15,390 nt of DNA from assembly GCA_036507695.1 (NCBI GenBank), contig DATCIR010000214.1, forward strand, positions 1-15,390, given 5' to 3'. Numbering within the stretch: position 1 is the stretch's first letter; every line of letters begins with the position of its first letter. Made by a program: the position numbers and the translations under genes. This DNA comes from JAKEGK01 sp036507695. GTDB taxonomy: Bacteria > Pseudomonadota > Gammaproteobacteria > SZUA-152. This document shows, in pieces, positions 1-6,587 of this stretch. The notes below the pieces were generated by a model. The model searched no databases. It worked only from the letters and a program-made list of their open reading frames with translations, and was not told where the DNA came from.

Positions 1-321
1 GCCCCGGCTTACAACATACCGGGGCATGCTTAAAAAAAATGCCGGAATGACGAAAATCCAAAAAATTGCGTTAAGTAAGCGCCATTCACGCCAGTTCCCA
101 ATTCCATACTTTGCCGTGCTATGGATGCATTACGCTGCCAATCTTGCCGATACCTGGGTGCTCACTTATCCGGGTTAATGCGTTTGGTTCCGGTAACGGT
201 TGCGCCACTGACCGCATCTACACCCGCCAGTTATGCGATGGTGACAAATTCAGACGGTATGCGCGTTGCGAGTCCTTGGCCTTCGCTCCGAGAACAGTGA
301 AGGCGGAGAGTTCCCCCTGTG
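1..321. other. Left-edge region without a recognisable gene
   Basis: I see no convincing gene here. A 7-bp inverted repeat (GCCCCGG at 1-7, CCGGGGC at 19-25) opens the window, but neither strand has a T-run after it, so it is not a classical terminator. GTTAAGT at 70-76 fits the GTTRRRY core consensus of cassette sites, but I could not find a partner arm. GCCTTC (279-284) and GAAGGC (299-304) form a 6-bp stem just after the stop of the small membrane gene, in the place expected for its attC or a weak terminator. A plus-strand open frame at 111-434 has a composition unlike its neighbours and overlaps that gene. Confidence 0.4.
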
Positions 322-489
322 TCAGTGATGGCCGGCTGACTTGCAAAAAAAGACAAAAGGGATCGCGAGTGGACCAAATACCGCGCCCATCACGCCCCAA
401 AACACCGGGTTGGCGCCTCTACTCTTTGCTATAAAATGGCATAGAACCGCGCTCACAATGAAGGCGCCAACGAATACCGCAATGGCCAT
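322..489 (-). CDS. Small two-helix membrane protein, 55 aa
   Basis: A 55-residue protein that I translated by hand because it is too short for a usual ORF cut-off. It starts MAIAVFVGAF and ends KSAGHH. Residues 2-21 and about 28-49 are hydrophobic and are split by a short basic loop (AKSRGAN), giving a helical hairpin in the inner membrane. The motif FWGVMGAVFGPLAIPF around residues 30-45, with regular glycines and a proline, resembles small predicted membrane proteins common in proteobacteria. An AAGG Shine-Dalgarno lies about 8 nt before the ATG. It has the same direction as the rest of the array. Function unknown. The open plus-strand frame across it is the less likely reading. Confidence 0.7.
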   Translation of the reverse strand: MAIAVFVGAFIVSAVLCHFIAKSRGANPVFWGVMGAVFGPLAIPFVFFCKSAGHH

Positions 490-562
490 CGTTTTTTACC
501 TTAAATCGAGTGAAATATATTAGTCATAAAAAAACAGTTTCATAAGTCGTCGCTGCGGACGC

Positions 563-582
563 GCCAGCGATATCAGGCTGGC
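563..582 (-). repeat. Inverted repeat after the 146-aa membrane gene
   Basis: GCCAGC (563-568) and GCTGGC (577-582) form a 6-bp stem with an 8-nt loop about 25 nt past the stop of the gene ending at 606. It is in the position of the cassette recombination site, but I could not identify clear outer core sites, so it may be a decayed attC or a terminator hairpin. Confidence 0.3.
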
Positions 583-605
583 TAGCTTGAGGCAATGACA
601 ACGCG

Positions 606-1046
606 CTACACGAACAAGTTCACGATCAGAATGATTGACCATGCAAAAGCCACCAAAGATACTACGTCGAGTACCACATCAATAATAAACATGTTTTCCA
701 GTGTCGCGAGTAAACGGGCTACCGGATTAATGTTGTTTTCTCCCTTGTCATATTTGTAGTAGGCGCACCAGGAGACTACTTTGTTAACCAACGCCATCAA
801 AACCTGCGCGGCCGCGCCAATAAGAAACAGCCAGATAATGAATTTCGCATTTTGTGCCGCAATTAGCCTGGCCTGCGCCGCGTCGTTGACAATGAAGAGC
901 GCCGGCACACCAAAACCAAAGCCCACCAGCCAGGCGCGCAGCGTTTTATTATAATCGGCGTAGAGATTTAAATTATCTTCCTTTGCTCCCATGGCGCCCT
1001 CTGGATTCCGTAAAGTAGATAGGTATTTTAAAATTGTCATCATCAT
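606..1046 (-). CDS. Hypothetical membrane protein, 146 aa
   Basis: A 146-residue integral membrane protein with about three hydrophobic stretches (residues 38-54, 68-92 and 119-145). A hydrophilic N-terminus (KEDNLNLYADYNKTL) and a charged loop (YYKYDKGENNINP, about 97-109) separate them. I recognise no named family; proteins of this size and type are common gene-cassette hypotheticals. Three ATG codons run in series at the start. The AGGG Shine-Dalgarno at 1050-1053 is best spaced for the second or third ATG (1043 or 1040), so the true protein may be one or two residues shorter. It is followed by an inverted repeat rather than a clear attC. Confidence 0.75.
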   Translation of the reverse strand: MMMTILKYLSTLRNPEGAMGAKEDNLNLYADYNKTLRAWLVGFGFGVPALFIVNDAAQARLIAAQNAKFIIWLFLIGAAAQVLMALVNKVVSWCAYYKYDKGENNINPVARLLATLENMFIIDVVLDVVSLVAFAWSIILIVNLFV

Positions 1047-1125
1047 CCACCCTGGCTTGATACCCGATGAATCTCACATCTTAAATTATTTGGTTATCTG
1101 AATAAGCAGAAATTTTGCCAAAACA

Positions 1126-1180
1126 GGTTAACCTACAACCGTAATGCGTTGTGCTCTCTGCGTTGAAGGCGTGGTTAGGC
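1126..1180 (-). other. Degenerate attC-like site after the hydrolase gene
   Basis: The hydrolase stop codon is embedded in GCCTAAC (minus strand, plus-strand GTTAGGC at 1174-1180), an exact RYYYAAC core. The opposite arm is poorly defined: GTTGTAG/GGTTAAC around 1113-1140 could be the decayed R' side. I support the right core only. Confidence 0.35.
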
Positions 1181-2059
1181 ATTGATTGACAATAGCCTGT
1201 CCACAATCTGTGACCCAACAGCACCACTCTCGAGAAGAAGATGTCCAGCTCCCGGTATAAAGTGGCTCTCGCATCCGGGAATCAGTTTGGCAAGACTTTT
1301 GGCAGGCGCTATCGGCATCAAGGTATCCGCCTCGCCGTGCCACATCATTACCGGAACAGTAATCTTGCTCAGGTCGAGCCGCCAAGGGCGGGCGATGAGG
1401 AGCGTGTCGCGGTATGTAGCATCGCTGCCTTGCCTGAATGCTTCTTTCAAATGCTGCATAAGTTCTTCCTCCCGGCCTTTTCCGTTTGGATTCTCGATTA
1501 TACGCCTATCCCATTCGCAGAATTGCGACAGCATCGCGCGTGCAAGTTTTATGGGCCTCTTTCTTACGGCATTCGCATAGTTGGAAAACAGTATCTTCAA
1601 AAAAAACGGCGCATATTTGGCCAGCAGAAAAACGATTCTGTTTCCTAATGCCATGTCGCGCGTTATCCTAAGCACCTCGGGTGGGGTCGCGGTGCCGATT
1701 AGCGTTGCCGACAAAATTCGATCGGGCAGGTGGATTGCGCATGCCAGGGCGTAAGGTCCGCCACCGGATGCCCCCGCAACGTGAATCCGATGCAGGCCAA
1801 GATTGTCGGCTAACTCCTTGACATCAGTAGCCCAGTCTTCGATCTTCCTTTCGGGCTTTGGGTCGGAGAGTCCGTATCCGGGGCGTTCCGGGGCAATAAC
1901 ACGGACTCCGTATTTCTTGATCAAGGGTTCATTCTCTAATCCGAATACTCTCGACCTGGGCGTGCCATGAAAAAGAAAAATCGGAATGCCTTCCGGATTT
2001 CCGTAATCGGAAAAGCCGAGAGTCCTGCCGTCATTCAGTTTCAGGGTGTTGTCTTGCAT
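1175..2059 (-). CDS. Alpha/beta-fold hydrolase
   Basis: A 294-residue alpha/beta hydrolase, probably a cytoplasmic esterase, lipase or haloperoxidase-like enzyme. The oxyanion-hole motif FHGTPRSR sits at residues 30-37. The nucleophile elbow GASGGG gives Ser98. Asp245 in WHGEADTLMP and His273 in PGAGHLLLE complete the catalytic triad, all at the usual spacing, so the enzyme looks intact. The GTPRSR form of the oxyanion motif and GYGLSDPKP (about 61-69) are typical of the general Abhydrolase_1 group, which does not define the substrate. The start is ATG after a weak GAGAG ribosome site. The TAA stop lies inside a cassette core site, supporting mobility as a gene cassette. Confidence 0.9.
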   Translation of the reverse strand: MQDNTLKLNDGRTLGFSDYGNPEGIPIFLFHGTPRSRVFGLENEPLIKKYGVRVIAPERPGYGLSDPKPERKIEDWATDVKELADNLGLHRIHVAGASGGGPYALACAIHLPDRILSATLIGTATPPEVLRITRDMALGNRIVFLLAKYAPFFLKILFSNYANAVRKRPIKLARAMLSQFCEWDRRIIENPNGKGREEELMQHLKEAFRQGSDATYRDTLLIARPWRLDLSKITVPVMMWHGEADTLMPIAPAKSLAKLIPGCESHFIPGAGHLLLESGAVGSQIVDRLLSINA

Positions 2060-2083
2060 TGGTTAATCTCTCTCGTTGCGGAT

Positions 2084-2147
2084 GCCCAACGGTAAAAGTC
2101 GTCAGCACGCGTTTGCGTGTCCGGATTGAATGAGTCGGCCGCAATTA
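2084..2147 (-). other. Possible attC site between membrane gene and hydrolase
   Basis: On the minus strand, downstream of the gene ending at 2145, GTTGGGC (plus-strand GCCCAAC 2084-2090) matches the R' consensus GTTRRRY. Inside are TTGCGG/CCGCAA arms flanking an ACACGC-AAA-GCGTG type hairpin. The R'' core is not clear, so the call is tentative. Confidence 0.35.
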
Positions 2148-2495
2148 CATTACGTAGGTTTCATAAAAAATGGCCAATATGAAACCGATGAACGAAACTA
2201 AAATTATCACCGATGGAATAGCCGTAACACCAAGCATCACATAGTGCATTGTTGTTCTATAGCATGGCGCTTTACGGACCAGTAGAAATCGGGAAACGGA
2301 TGAAACAACCAACAAGGTGCATGCAACAAATAATAAAATTGCCGCGACACTGATCCTAGTAAATCCTCTACCCATATCACCGTCAGGTGTATACATAAAA
2401 AACCACAAAACCGCGGACACAACAAACATAAATGCTGCAAACAGGCATAGATTGCTTGTCATTGATAAAGCATTTAGGAGGCGCGGTTGATCCAT
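2145..2495 (-). CDS. Hypothetical membrane protein, 116 aa
   Basis: A 116-residue protein with three predicted membrane helices (about residues 15-34, 48-70 and 85-110). Short polar loops include TPDGDMGRG (36-44) and a basic segment RFLLVRKAPCYR. There is no signal peptide or known domain that I recognise. The stop is TAA. It shares size, strand and hydrophobicity with the other cassette membrane proteins here. The start ATG has no strong Shine-Dalgarno, so translation may be weak or depend on the preceding unit. Function unknown. Confidence 0.65.
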   Translation of the reverse strand: MDQPRLLNALSMTSNLCLFAAFMFVVSAVLWFFMYTPDGDMGRGFTRISVAAILLFVACTLLVVSSVSRFLLVRKAPCYRTTMHYVMLGVTAIPSVIILVSFIGFILAIFYETYVM

Positions 2496-2522
2496 TTTTA
2501 CGAGTGATAATGGTTGAATTCA

Positions 2523-2571
2523 CCATAACGCGCGGCGTTTCGCGCTGGTCCGGTGGAATGATTGGTTGGGC
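2523..2571 (-). other. Short attC-like site downstream of the LysR gene
   Basis: Minus-strand GCCCAAC (2565-2571) is an exact RYYYAAC core and GTTATGG (2523-2529) is the R' form that recurs at 9100 and 14682. Between them GCGCG and CGCGC form a hairpin. At 49 bp it is short for an attC. It lies 10 nt after the LysR stop, so it could close a LysR/DJ-1 cassette. Confidence 0.45.
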
Positions 2572-2580
2572 TAGGCATCG

Positions 2581-3519
2581 TCACTTCTTCTTCGGTGCAT
2601 GCCGAAGCTTGGGTTGCGCGCTAAGAAAATAGGAAATGGAACTTAACTCACGCTGTATAAAATCAACGAACAGGCTGACCTTGGCCGGAATCTGCCGGGC
2701 CGACGGAAATACCGCATGAATCCCAAATGCGGGGAGCTGCACGTGATCGAGCACTGGCCGGAGCATTCCCGACTTGATTTCGGAATCAACCATCCAAAGT
2801 GGCAATCTCGCGATGCCTGTGCCGGCGATGGCGGCATCCTTCAGTGCCAATAAGTTGTTGCTGCGATAGTTGCTAGTGACCACTATCGACCGGGAACCGG
2901 CGCCGCTCTCGAATACCCATTCCAAAGGTTTGCCTTGGTTGGAATAGACAAGGCAGTTGTGAGTAATGAGTTTTTCAGGGGCATCAGGTGTGCCGCGAGA
3001 AAACAGGTATTCTGGCGAAGCGACTGCGACGAACGGACTGTTCCCCAACTTGCGCGCTACCAAGCCAGGGGTATTCAGGTGCCCTAAACGTATGGCGACA
3101 TCGATATTATGTTCCACCAGATTCAACGGCTGATCGTTCAGATCGAGATTGATCGCCAGCGTAGGGTTGAGCTGTTTGAAACGAACCACTCTAGGCGAGA
3201 TGAACGTGAGCCCGAAAGGCACCGGGGCGGCGATATTTAATGTTCCCATCGCGCCGGAATTTAAGTCACCCACAACGGCATCCGCATCATCCAGATCAGC
3301 TAGGATTTGCCGGCATCTTTCGTAGTACCGGCGGCCGGCTTCGGTCAGCGACACACTACGTGTGCTTCGGCTTACCAACCGGGCACAAAGACCGCGTTCA
3401 AGGGCGCTGATTGCCCTGCTGACAGCCGACTGTGTAACCTGCATGTCGCGAGCCACAGCAGAGAAACTCGCCCGCTCGGCGACTCTAACAAAAGCACGAA
3501 TTTGCGTGAGTTTATCCAT
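2581..3519 (-). CDS. LysR-family transcriptional regulator
   Basis: A 312-residue LysR-type regulator of normal length. The N-terminal winged helix-turn-helix covers about residues 1-60; FSAVARDMQVTQSAVSRAI carries the recognition helix and LVSRSTRSVSLTEAG the wing. The rest is the periplasmic-binding-protein-like effector domain. It resembles the CrgA/AaeR-like group with the SGAMGTLNIAAPVPFG linker-sheet sequence. It is divergent from the DJ-1/PfpI gene at 3675. A perfect palindrome with T-N11-A geometry starts 10 nt upstream of its ATG, so it probably represses itself and controls the neighbour. The likely inducer is a reactive electrophile or aldehyde, but that is inference from the neighbour only. 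Confidence 0.93.
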   Translation of the reverse strand: MDKLTQIRAFVRVAERASFSAVARDMQVTQSAVSRAISALERGLCARLVSRSTRSVSLTEAGRRYYERCRQILADLDDADAVVGDLNSGAMGTLNIAAPVPFGLTFISPRVVRFKQLNPTLAINLDLNDQPLNLVEHNIDVAIRLGHLNTPGLVARKLGNSPFVAVASPEYLFSRGTPDAPEKLITHNCLVYSNQGKPLEWVFESGAGSRSIVVTSNYRSNNLLALKDAAIAGTGIARLPLWMVDSEIKSGMLRPVLDHVQLPAFGIHAVFPSARQIPAKVSLFVDFIQRELSSISYFLSAQPKLRHAPKKK

Positions 3520-3529
3520 TCAGGCTTCG

Positions 3530-3556
3530 TCACCTATGCGCAACGGGAATAGGTGA
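3530..3556. promoter_or_regulatory. LysR operator palindrome (T-N11-A)
   Basis: TCACCTAT (3530-3537), an 11-nt spacer, and ATAGGTGA (3549-3556) form a perfect 8-bp inverted repeat. The inner bases give exactly the T-N11-A box bound by LysR-type regulators. It lies between divergent LysR and DJ-1 genes, 10 nt from the LysR start and about 118 nt from the DJ-1 start. Confidence 0.75.
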
Positions 3557-3608
3557 TATGAATGCGCCGTGGATTCTGGATATTTGATCATGACACTACA
3601 CTTTCACC

Positions 3609-3635
3609 ATGGGTACGCGGAGTACAAATACCCAT
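3609..3635. promoter_or_regulatory. Second inverted repeat upstream of DJ-1 gene
   Basis: ATGGGTA (3609-3615) and TACCCAT (3629-3635) are perfect 7-bp arms with a 13-nt spacer, with GTAC repeated inside. The repeat lies 39-66 nt before the DJ-1 start, where the promoter should be. It could be an activation-site half for the LysR protein or a binding site for another factor. Confidence 0.45.
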
Positions 3636-3674
3636 CGCATTCCAACTTAACCAGACAAAACACGAGGTAGAACC

Positions 3675-4361
3675 ATGAAGAAAATTCTGTTTGTTTTGAC
3701 CAGCCACGACCGCAAGGGTAATACGGGGGAGCCAACCGGATTTTACTTGCCGGAAGCGGCGCATCCCTGGGCTGTCCTTCAAGCGGAGGGATTTGAAATT
3801 GATTTCATCAGCCCGAAAGGCGGCAGACCGCCCATGGATGGCGCTGATTCTGCCGATGCTGTAAGTCGCCGGTTTCTGGAAACCCAAGATGTAATGCAGA
3901 AGATCGGAAATACGCCGACCCCTGCGCAAGTGCGCTCTGTTGATTACTCCGCAATCCTGTTTGTCGGTGGCCATGGAACCATGTGGGACTTTCCCGACGA
4001 TCAAACCCTGGCGCATGTCGCCGCGTCGATTTACGAGGCCGGCGGTGTAGTGGGGGCAGTGTGCCATGGACCTGCCGCGCTCGTAAATCTCAAGCTCTCG
4101 GACGGGCGTTACTTGATAAACGGCAAGCGAGTTGCGGCATTCACGGATGACGAAGAGCGTGCTGCGAATCTGCATGACGTTGTGCCCTTCCTGCTGGCAA
4201 CGACACTGCGGCAAAGGGGGGCGATTCATATTGCGGCGCCTAATTGGCGAGAGAATGTGGTCGTGGACGAGCGACTGGTAACGGGGCAAAACCCTGCGTC
4301 CGCCGAAGGTGTAGGGCGAGAAATGGCGCGAATGCTCAAACACATTACGAACGCTGGCTGA
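3675..4361 (+). CDS. DJ-1/PfpI family protein (type 1 glutamine amidotransferase-like)
   Basis: A 228-residue DJ-1/PfpI superfamily protein of the HchA-like branch, which contains glyoxalase III/deglycase and chaperone members. Glu19 in GNTGEPTGFYLPE, the nucleophile Cys130 in GAVCHGPAAL and the adjacent His131 are present, so an active enzyme is likely. The loop VGGHGTMWDFPDD (about 97-109) is also characteristic. A GAGG Shine-Dalgarno lies 8 nt before the ATG. It is the only clear plus-strand gene in the window and is divergent from a LysR gene with a shared operator. Role in detoxifying methylglyoxal or similar carbonyls is inferred from the family, not shown. Confidence 0.92.
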   Translation: MKKILFVLTSHDRKGNTGEPTGFYLPEAAHPWAVLQAEGFEIDFISPKGGRPPMDGADSADAVSRRFLETQDVMQKIGNTPTPAQVRSVDYSAILFVGGHGTMWDFPDDQTLAHVAASIYEAGGVVGAVCHGPAALVNLKLSDGRYLINGKRVAAFTDDEERAANLHDVVPFLLATTLRQRGAIHIAAPNWRENVVVDERLVTGQNPASAEGVGREMARMLKHITNAG

Positions 4362-4409
4362 GAGATATATGTCAACTGATTTCTCATGGAGCTTATTATT
4401 GGTAGAGAC

Positions 4410-4469
4410 GCTAAACGCAAAGCACACCGGCGCGTCGTCAAGAGCGCCCGGAGAAGTGCCGTGTTATGC
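4410..4469 (-). other. attC site of the broken secretory-protein cassette
   Basis: Minus strand: GCATAAC (4463-4469) as R'' and GTTTAGC (4410-4416) as R'. Internal arms GCAC/GTGC and CCGG-CGC/GCG-CCGG pair with one unpaired base, and a 10-nt loop. The unpaired base is typical of attC hairpins. The stop of the upstream gene remnant is in R''. The same GTTTAGC end recurs at 6516. Confidence 0.65.
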
Positions 4470-4732
4470 ACTAATGCTTTTTTCATAACTCAGCCAAAGT
4501 TCCGCAATATTTTGACCATAATGTTTTTTCCAGACTTCGCGAAAACGATCACCGTTCAGGGTATCTTTAAGCACTGCTTCAGATCCCTGGGTATTGGTTT
4601 TACTCAGATAGTCCACAAATAGACTGGACTATTTCCCGTGAGCGGTACGAAATCATAAGTCCATCTTGCGTACACCCACGAACAGCCCGTGAGTTGGAAA
4701 AGTAAAACGGCAACAACGGTATGACGCATCAT
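4464..4732 (-). pseudogene. Basic-secretory-protein-like lipoprotein gene, broken
   Basis: Two out-of-frame pieces appear to come from one gene. The first (4604-4732) starts MMRHTVVAVLLFQLTGCS, a lipoprotein signal with an LTGC lipobox and Shine-Dalgarno GGGAG, and stops after 42 residues. The second frame runs from a TAG at about 4620 to the TAA at 4464 and ends in KKHYGQNIAELWLSYEKSIS. This resembles the C-terminus of bacterial and plant basic secretory proteins, which end in an ELTGKSVDELWAEY-like motif, preceded by a helix with the pattern FVDYLSKTN. The central metallopeptidase-like HExxH region expected in that family is absent, so a large internal deletion and frameshift are likely. 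The family match is from memory of the motif and is moderately sure. Confidence 0.55.
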
Positions 4733-4768
4733 CTCGCTCCCGGGGCGTAACGCCAGATATAGTTTCGG

Positions 4769-5110
4769 CTAGGCTTTCTTGACGAATTCTGATTTCAGCT
4801 GCATCGCGCCGACCCCGTCAATTTTGCAATCGATATCATGGTCGCCTTCAACGAGACGGATATTTTTTACCTTGGTGCCGACTTTAACGACGGATGAGGA
4901 GCCTTTTATCTTGAGATCTTTGATAACGGTGACAGTGTCGCCATCATGCAGCTCATTTCCATACGCATCGCGGACGACAGGTTTTTGTTCCGCGCTGTCA
5001 ACGGCTGCGCCTTTTTCCCACTCATGCGCGCATTCCGGGCAAACATACATGGCGCCATCTTCGTAAGTATATTCTGAACTGCATTTTGGACATTTCGGTA
5101 AAGCGCTCAT
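4769..5110 (-). CDS. PhnA/YjdM-type zinc ribbon protein
   Basis: A 113-residue member of the YjdM (PhnA) family. The N-terminal zinc ribbon has Cys7, Cys10, Cys24 and Cys27 (CPKC...CPEC). The C-terminal domain about 45-113 has DAYGNELHDGDTVTVIKDL and KVGTKVKNIRL, typical of the KOW-like PhnA domain. Length is normal. Despite the old name alkylphosphonate utilisation, no phosphonate genes are nearby and the cellular role is not established. GGGAG lies about 13 nt before ATG, rather far. It is followed 37 nt later by the broken lipoprotein gene in the same direction. Confidence 0.93.
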   Translation of the reverse strand: MSALPKCPKCSSEYTYEDGAMYVCPECAHEWEKGAAVDSAEQKPVVRDAYGNELHDGDTVTVIKDLKIKGSSSVVKVGTKVKNIRLVEGDHDIDCKIDGVGAMQLKSEFVKKA

Positions 5111-5364
5111 ATTAATTAGTGACTCCCGATTTCGAGTTATTTAAAGTGACTTAAAAATATTTTAACTTCTGCCTGTAGATTTTCCCACAGCCTTCTATGA
5201 TTGAATTACGGCTTAGCATGGCGGATTTTATAATTATTTGTAGAAAATTTTCAATCAATTGAAACCGGAATCAGCGTGAATCCAAAATGGCGGTAAGCAT
5301 GCCCTTTAGCGCACCATGATTTTTGCTACGAGGGTATATAATTCTCCGACTCTATTTTTGAGTG
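5111..5364. other. AT-rich gene gap with a small palindrome
   Basis: I find no gene. TTTCAAT (5249-5255) and ATTGAAA (5258-5264) form a near-perfect 16-bp palindrome that could be a repressor site. The region must hold the PhnA promoter; several AT-rich hexamers fit poorly and I do not choose one. The minus-strand TAA of the ChrB gene lies in TCCTAAC at 5364-5370, but no matching R' arm is visible. Confidence 0.4.
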
Positions 5365-5823
5365 TTAGGAATACGCCTTTGGATTCCAGGTATGTTGTTC
5401 ACTGTGCGCATGCTTGCACCACGAAAACAACGCATCGTATACCAGCATACCCACTTTTAGCATTTCAAGGTCATTACGGTAATTGTAAGAAAAACCCAGG
5501 GAGATCGCCAGCAGTCCGCTTGCTTGCGGCGCCAGTTCCAGATGACCGGTATCAGCCGCTCTAACAATAAGCGCCAAGTCCGCGAGTGCTGGATCGTTGA
5601 GATGGTATTTCAACAAAAATGCGTCAAAACTGCATAAGTCTCCCACATGGCTCAACTCGACATTGGGAATGTCGTACGGAATGGCGCCCAGCGTATTTGC
5701 CATCTCGACAACCTTGTCTGGCGGTGCGTAGATGAATTCCGGTTTCTTATCAATGAACCGTGTTATTAACCACGGACAAGCGATGCGATCAATCTTGGGC
5801 CGTTCACGCGTAATCCATTTCAT
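5365..5823 (-). CDS. ChrB C-terminal-domain protein (chromate resistance-like)
   Basis: A 152-residue protein made only of the ChrB C-terminal domain. The family signature RPKIDRIACPWLITRFID is at residues 8-25, followed by FDAFLLKYHL (66-75) and IVRAADTG (86-93). In full-length ChrB this domain is joined to an N-terminal part and accompanies the ChrA chromate pump. Neither ChrA nor the N-terminal domain is in this window, so a role in chromate resistance is uncertain; single-domain copies are often next to unrelated transport genes. A weak AGG lies about 9 nt before ATG. The stop TAA is inside a cassette-like TCCTAAC. Confidence 0.88.
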   Translation of the reverse strand: MKWITRERPKIDRIACPWLITRFIDKKPEFIYAPPDKVVEMANTLGAIPYDIPNVELSHVGDLCSFDAFLLKYHLNDPALADLALIVRAADTGHLELAPQASGLLAISLGFSYNYRNDLEMLKVGMLVYDALFSWCKHAHSEQHTWNPKAYS

Positions 5824-6093
5824 GACACGTTACCTGTTGGTTTGACTGACATTATGACGGATATGATGCCGGATAGCGCCAATGGTGTAAGGCGCTTTTG
5901 ATACTCAAATTCTCCGTTGCTGCGTTAGTGCTAGTTGTTTCATTGAGCGTATAGCTCCATATTCAACGATAATATTGGATAGCAAATTAAAATTAAATGG
6001 AACGCCGCTCGGAAGAAGGGCAGGGAAGTCCGCTATGCAAATATTTTGATTCATGAGCAGACCAGTGCGTCGAGATGCACATCGCTGAGCATT
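5824..6093. other. Gene gap between ChrB and SRPBCC genes
   Basis: No convincing gene. AGCGCC (5875-5880) and GGCGCT (5891-5896) make a 6-bp stem with TTTT after it on the plus strand, but nothing on that strand needs a terminator. A 49-codon minus-strand frame (5905-6054) has no ribosome site. No clear attC cores are visible although one would be expected after the SRPBCC gene. Confidence 0.4.
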
Positions 6094-6492
6094 CTATCCC
6101 TGTTTGTTTTCCAATAAGCGCCGCAACGTCTGAAGATCACTTTTAACTTGAGCTTCATTGTTCTTGAACTGCTGGTCCGACATGCCCGCGTGCTGAAAAG
6201 GAGTAAATAGCAGTTTGCTACCGCTGCCGTTAGGCACAACCCGCATGGGATTTGTAATCTTGAGACCCGAGGAAAATATAATCGTGTGGTCGAGCACCCC
6301 GTAAGGGTTGGCTGCCACGAAAGCAAAAACAGCCGACCCATCCGGAGACTCGACGATCCACTGTCCGTTAATCAAATCCACTGACTTGCAGAACGAAGGG
6401 ACCCAGTCAGGGAAATTCGCTGGATTGGAGGTAAATTCGTATACCCGGGCGGGGGATTGCGTGATGTAAACCGATAGGGTTTTCGATTTCAT
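6094..6492 (-). CDS. SRPBCC-family protein
   Basis: A 132-residue protein of the START/Bet v1-like SRPBCC superfamily, which has a hydrophobic ligand pocket. The start KSKTLSVYITQSPARVYEFTS and FPDWVPSFCKS (about 28-38) are the usual first strand, helix and tryptophan-containing segment. HTIIFSSGLKITNPMRVVP is the central sheet and the C-terminal helix runs from about 105 to 130 (DQQFKNNEAQVKSDLQTLRRLLE). Members bind lipids or act as cyclases or dehydratases; no active-site residues indicate a reaction here. It is a cytosolic protein of normal length. It follows the attC of the PmtA-like cassette. Confidence 0.85.
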   Translation of the reverse strand: MKSKTLSVYITQSPARVYEFTSNPANFPDWVPSFCKSVDLINGQWIVESPDGSAVFAFVAANPYGVLDHTIIFSSGLKITNPMRVVPNGSGSKLLFTPFQHAGMSDQQFKNNEAQVKSDLQTLRRLLENKQG

Positions 6493-6515
6493 AACTACCC
6501 GGCTCCGGCACGGAT

Positions 6516-6587
6516 GCTAAACCTCGCAATTATTCGACTCGACTACCGCGCCGGCAAAATTCGTGTTGCCGCTTTGCGGTGTTAGGC
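6516..6587 (-). other. attC site of the PmtA-like cassette
   Basis: Minus-strand GCCTAAC (6581-6587, exact RYYYAAC) contains the stop of the methyltransferase gene; GTTTAGC (6516-6522) is the R' end, the same as at 4410. CGCAA/TTGCG and GGCAA/TTGCC arms pair inside. Total 72 bp. Confidence 0.72.

Noticed and set aside
1..25. GCCCCGG...CCGGGGC hairpin as a terminator
   Set aside because: No T-run follows on either strand. The nearby homopolymer is A8 on the plus strand, so on the minus strand the T-run comes before the hairpin.
111..434. 107-codon plus-strand frame
   Set aside because: Cysteine- and proline-rich low-quality composition, no ribosome site, and it overlaps the better-supported 55-aa membrane gene on the other strand.
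3588..4427. 279-codon minus-strand frame opposite the DJ-1 gene
   Set aside because: It is the antisense shadow of a well-recognised DJ-1/PfpI gene with catalytic Cys and Glu in place.
5364..5370. TCCTAAC as a full attC after the ChrB gene
   Set aside because: Only the R'' side is visible. I found no R' partner or paired arms within 150 bp.
5905..6054. 49-codon minus-strand frame (MNQNICIADFPALLPSG...)
   Set aside because: No ribosome site ahead of its ATG and no recognisable motif. It may be chance in an AT-rich gap.
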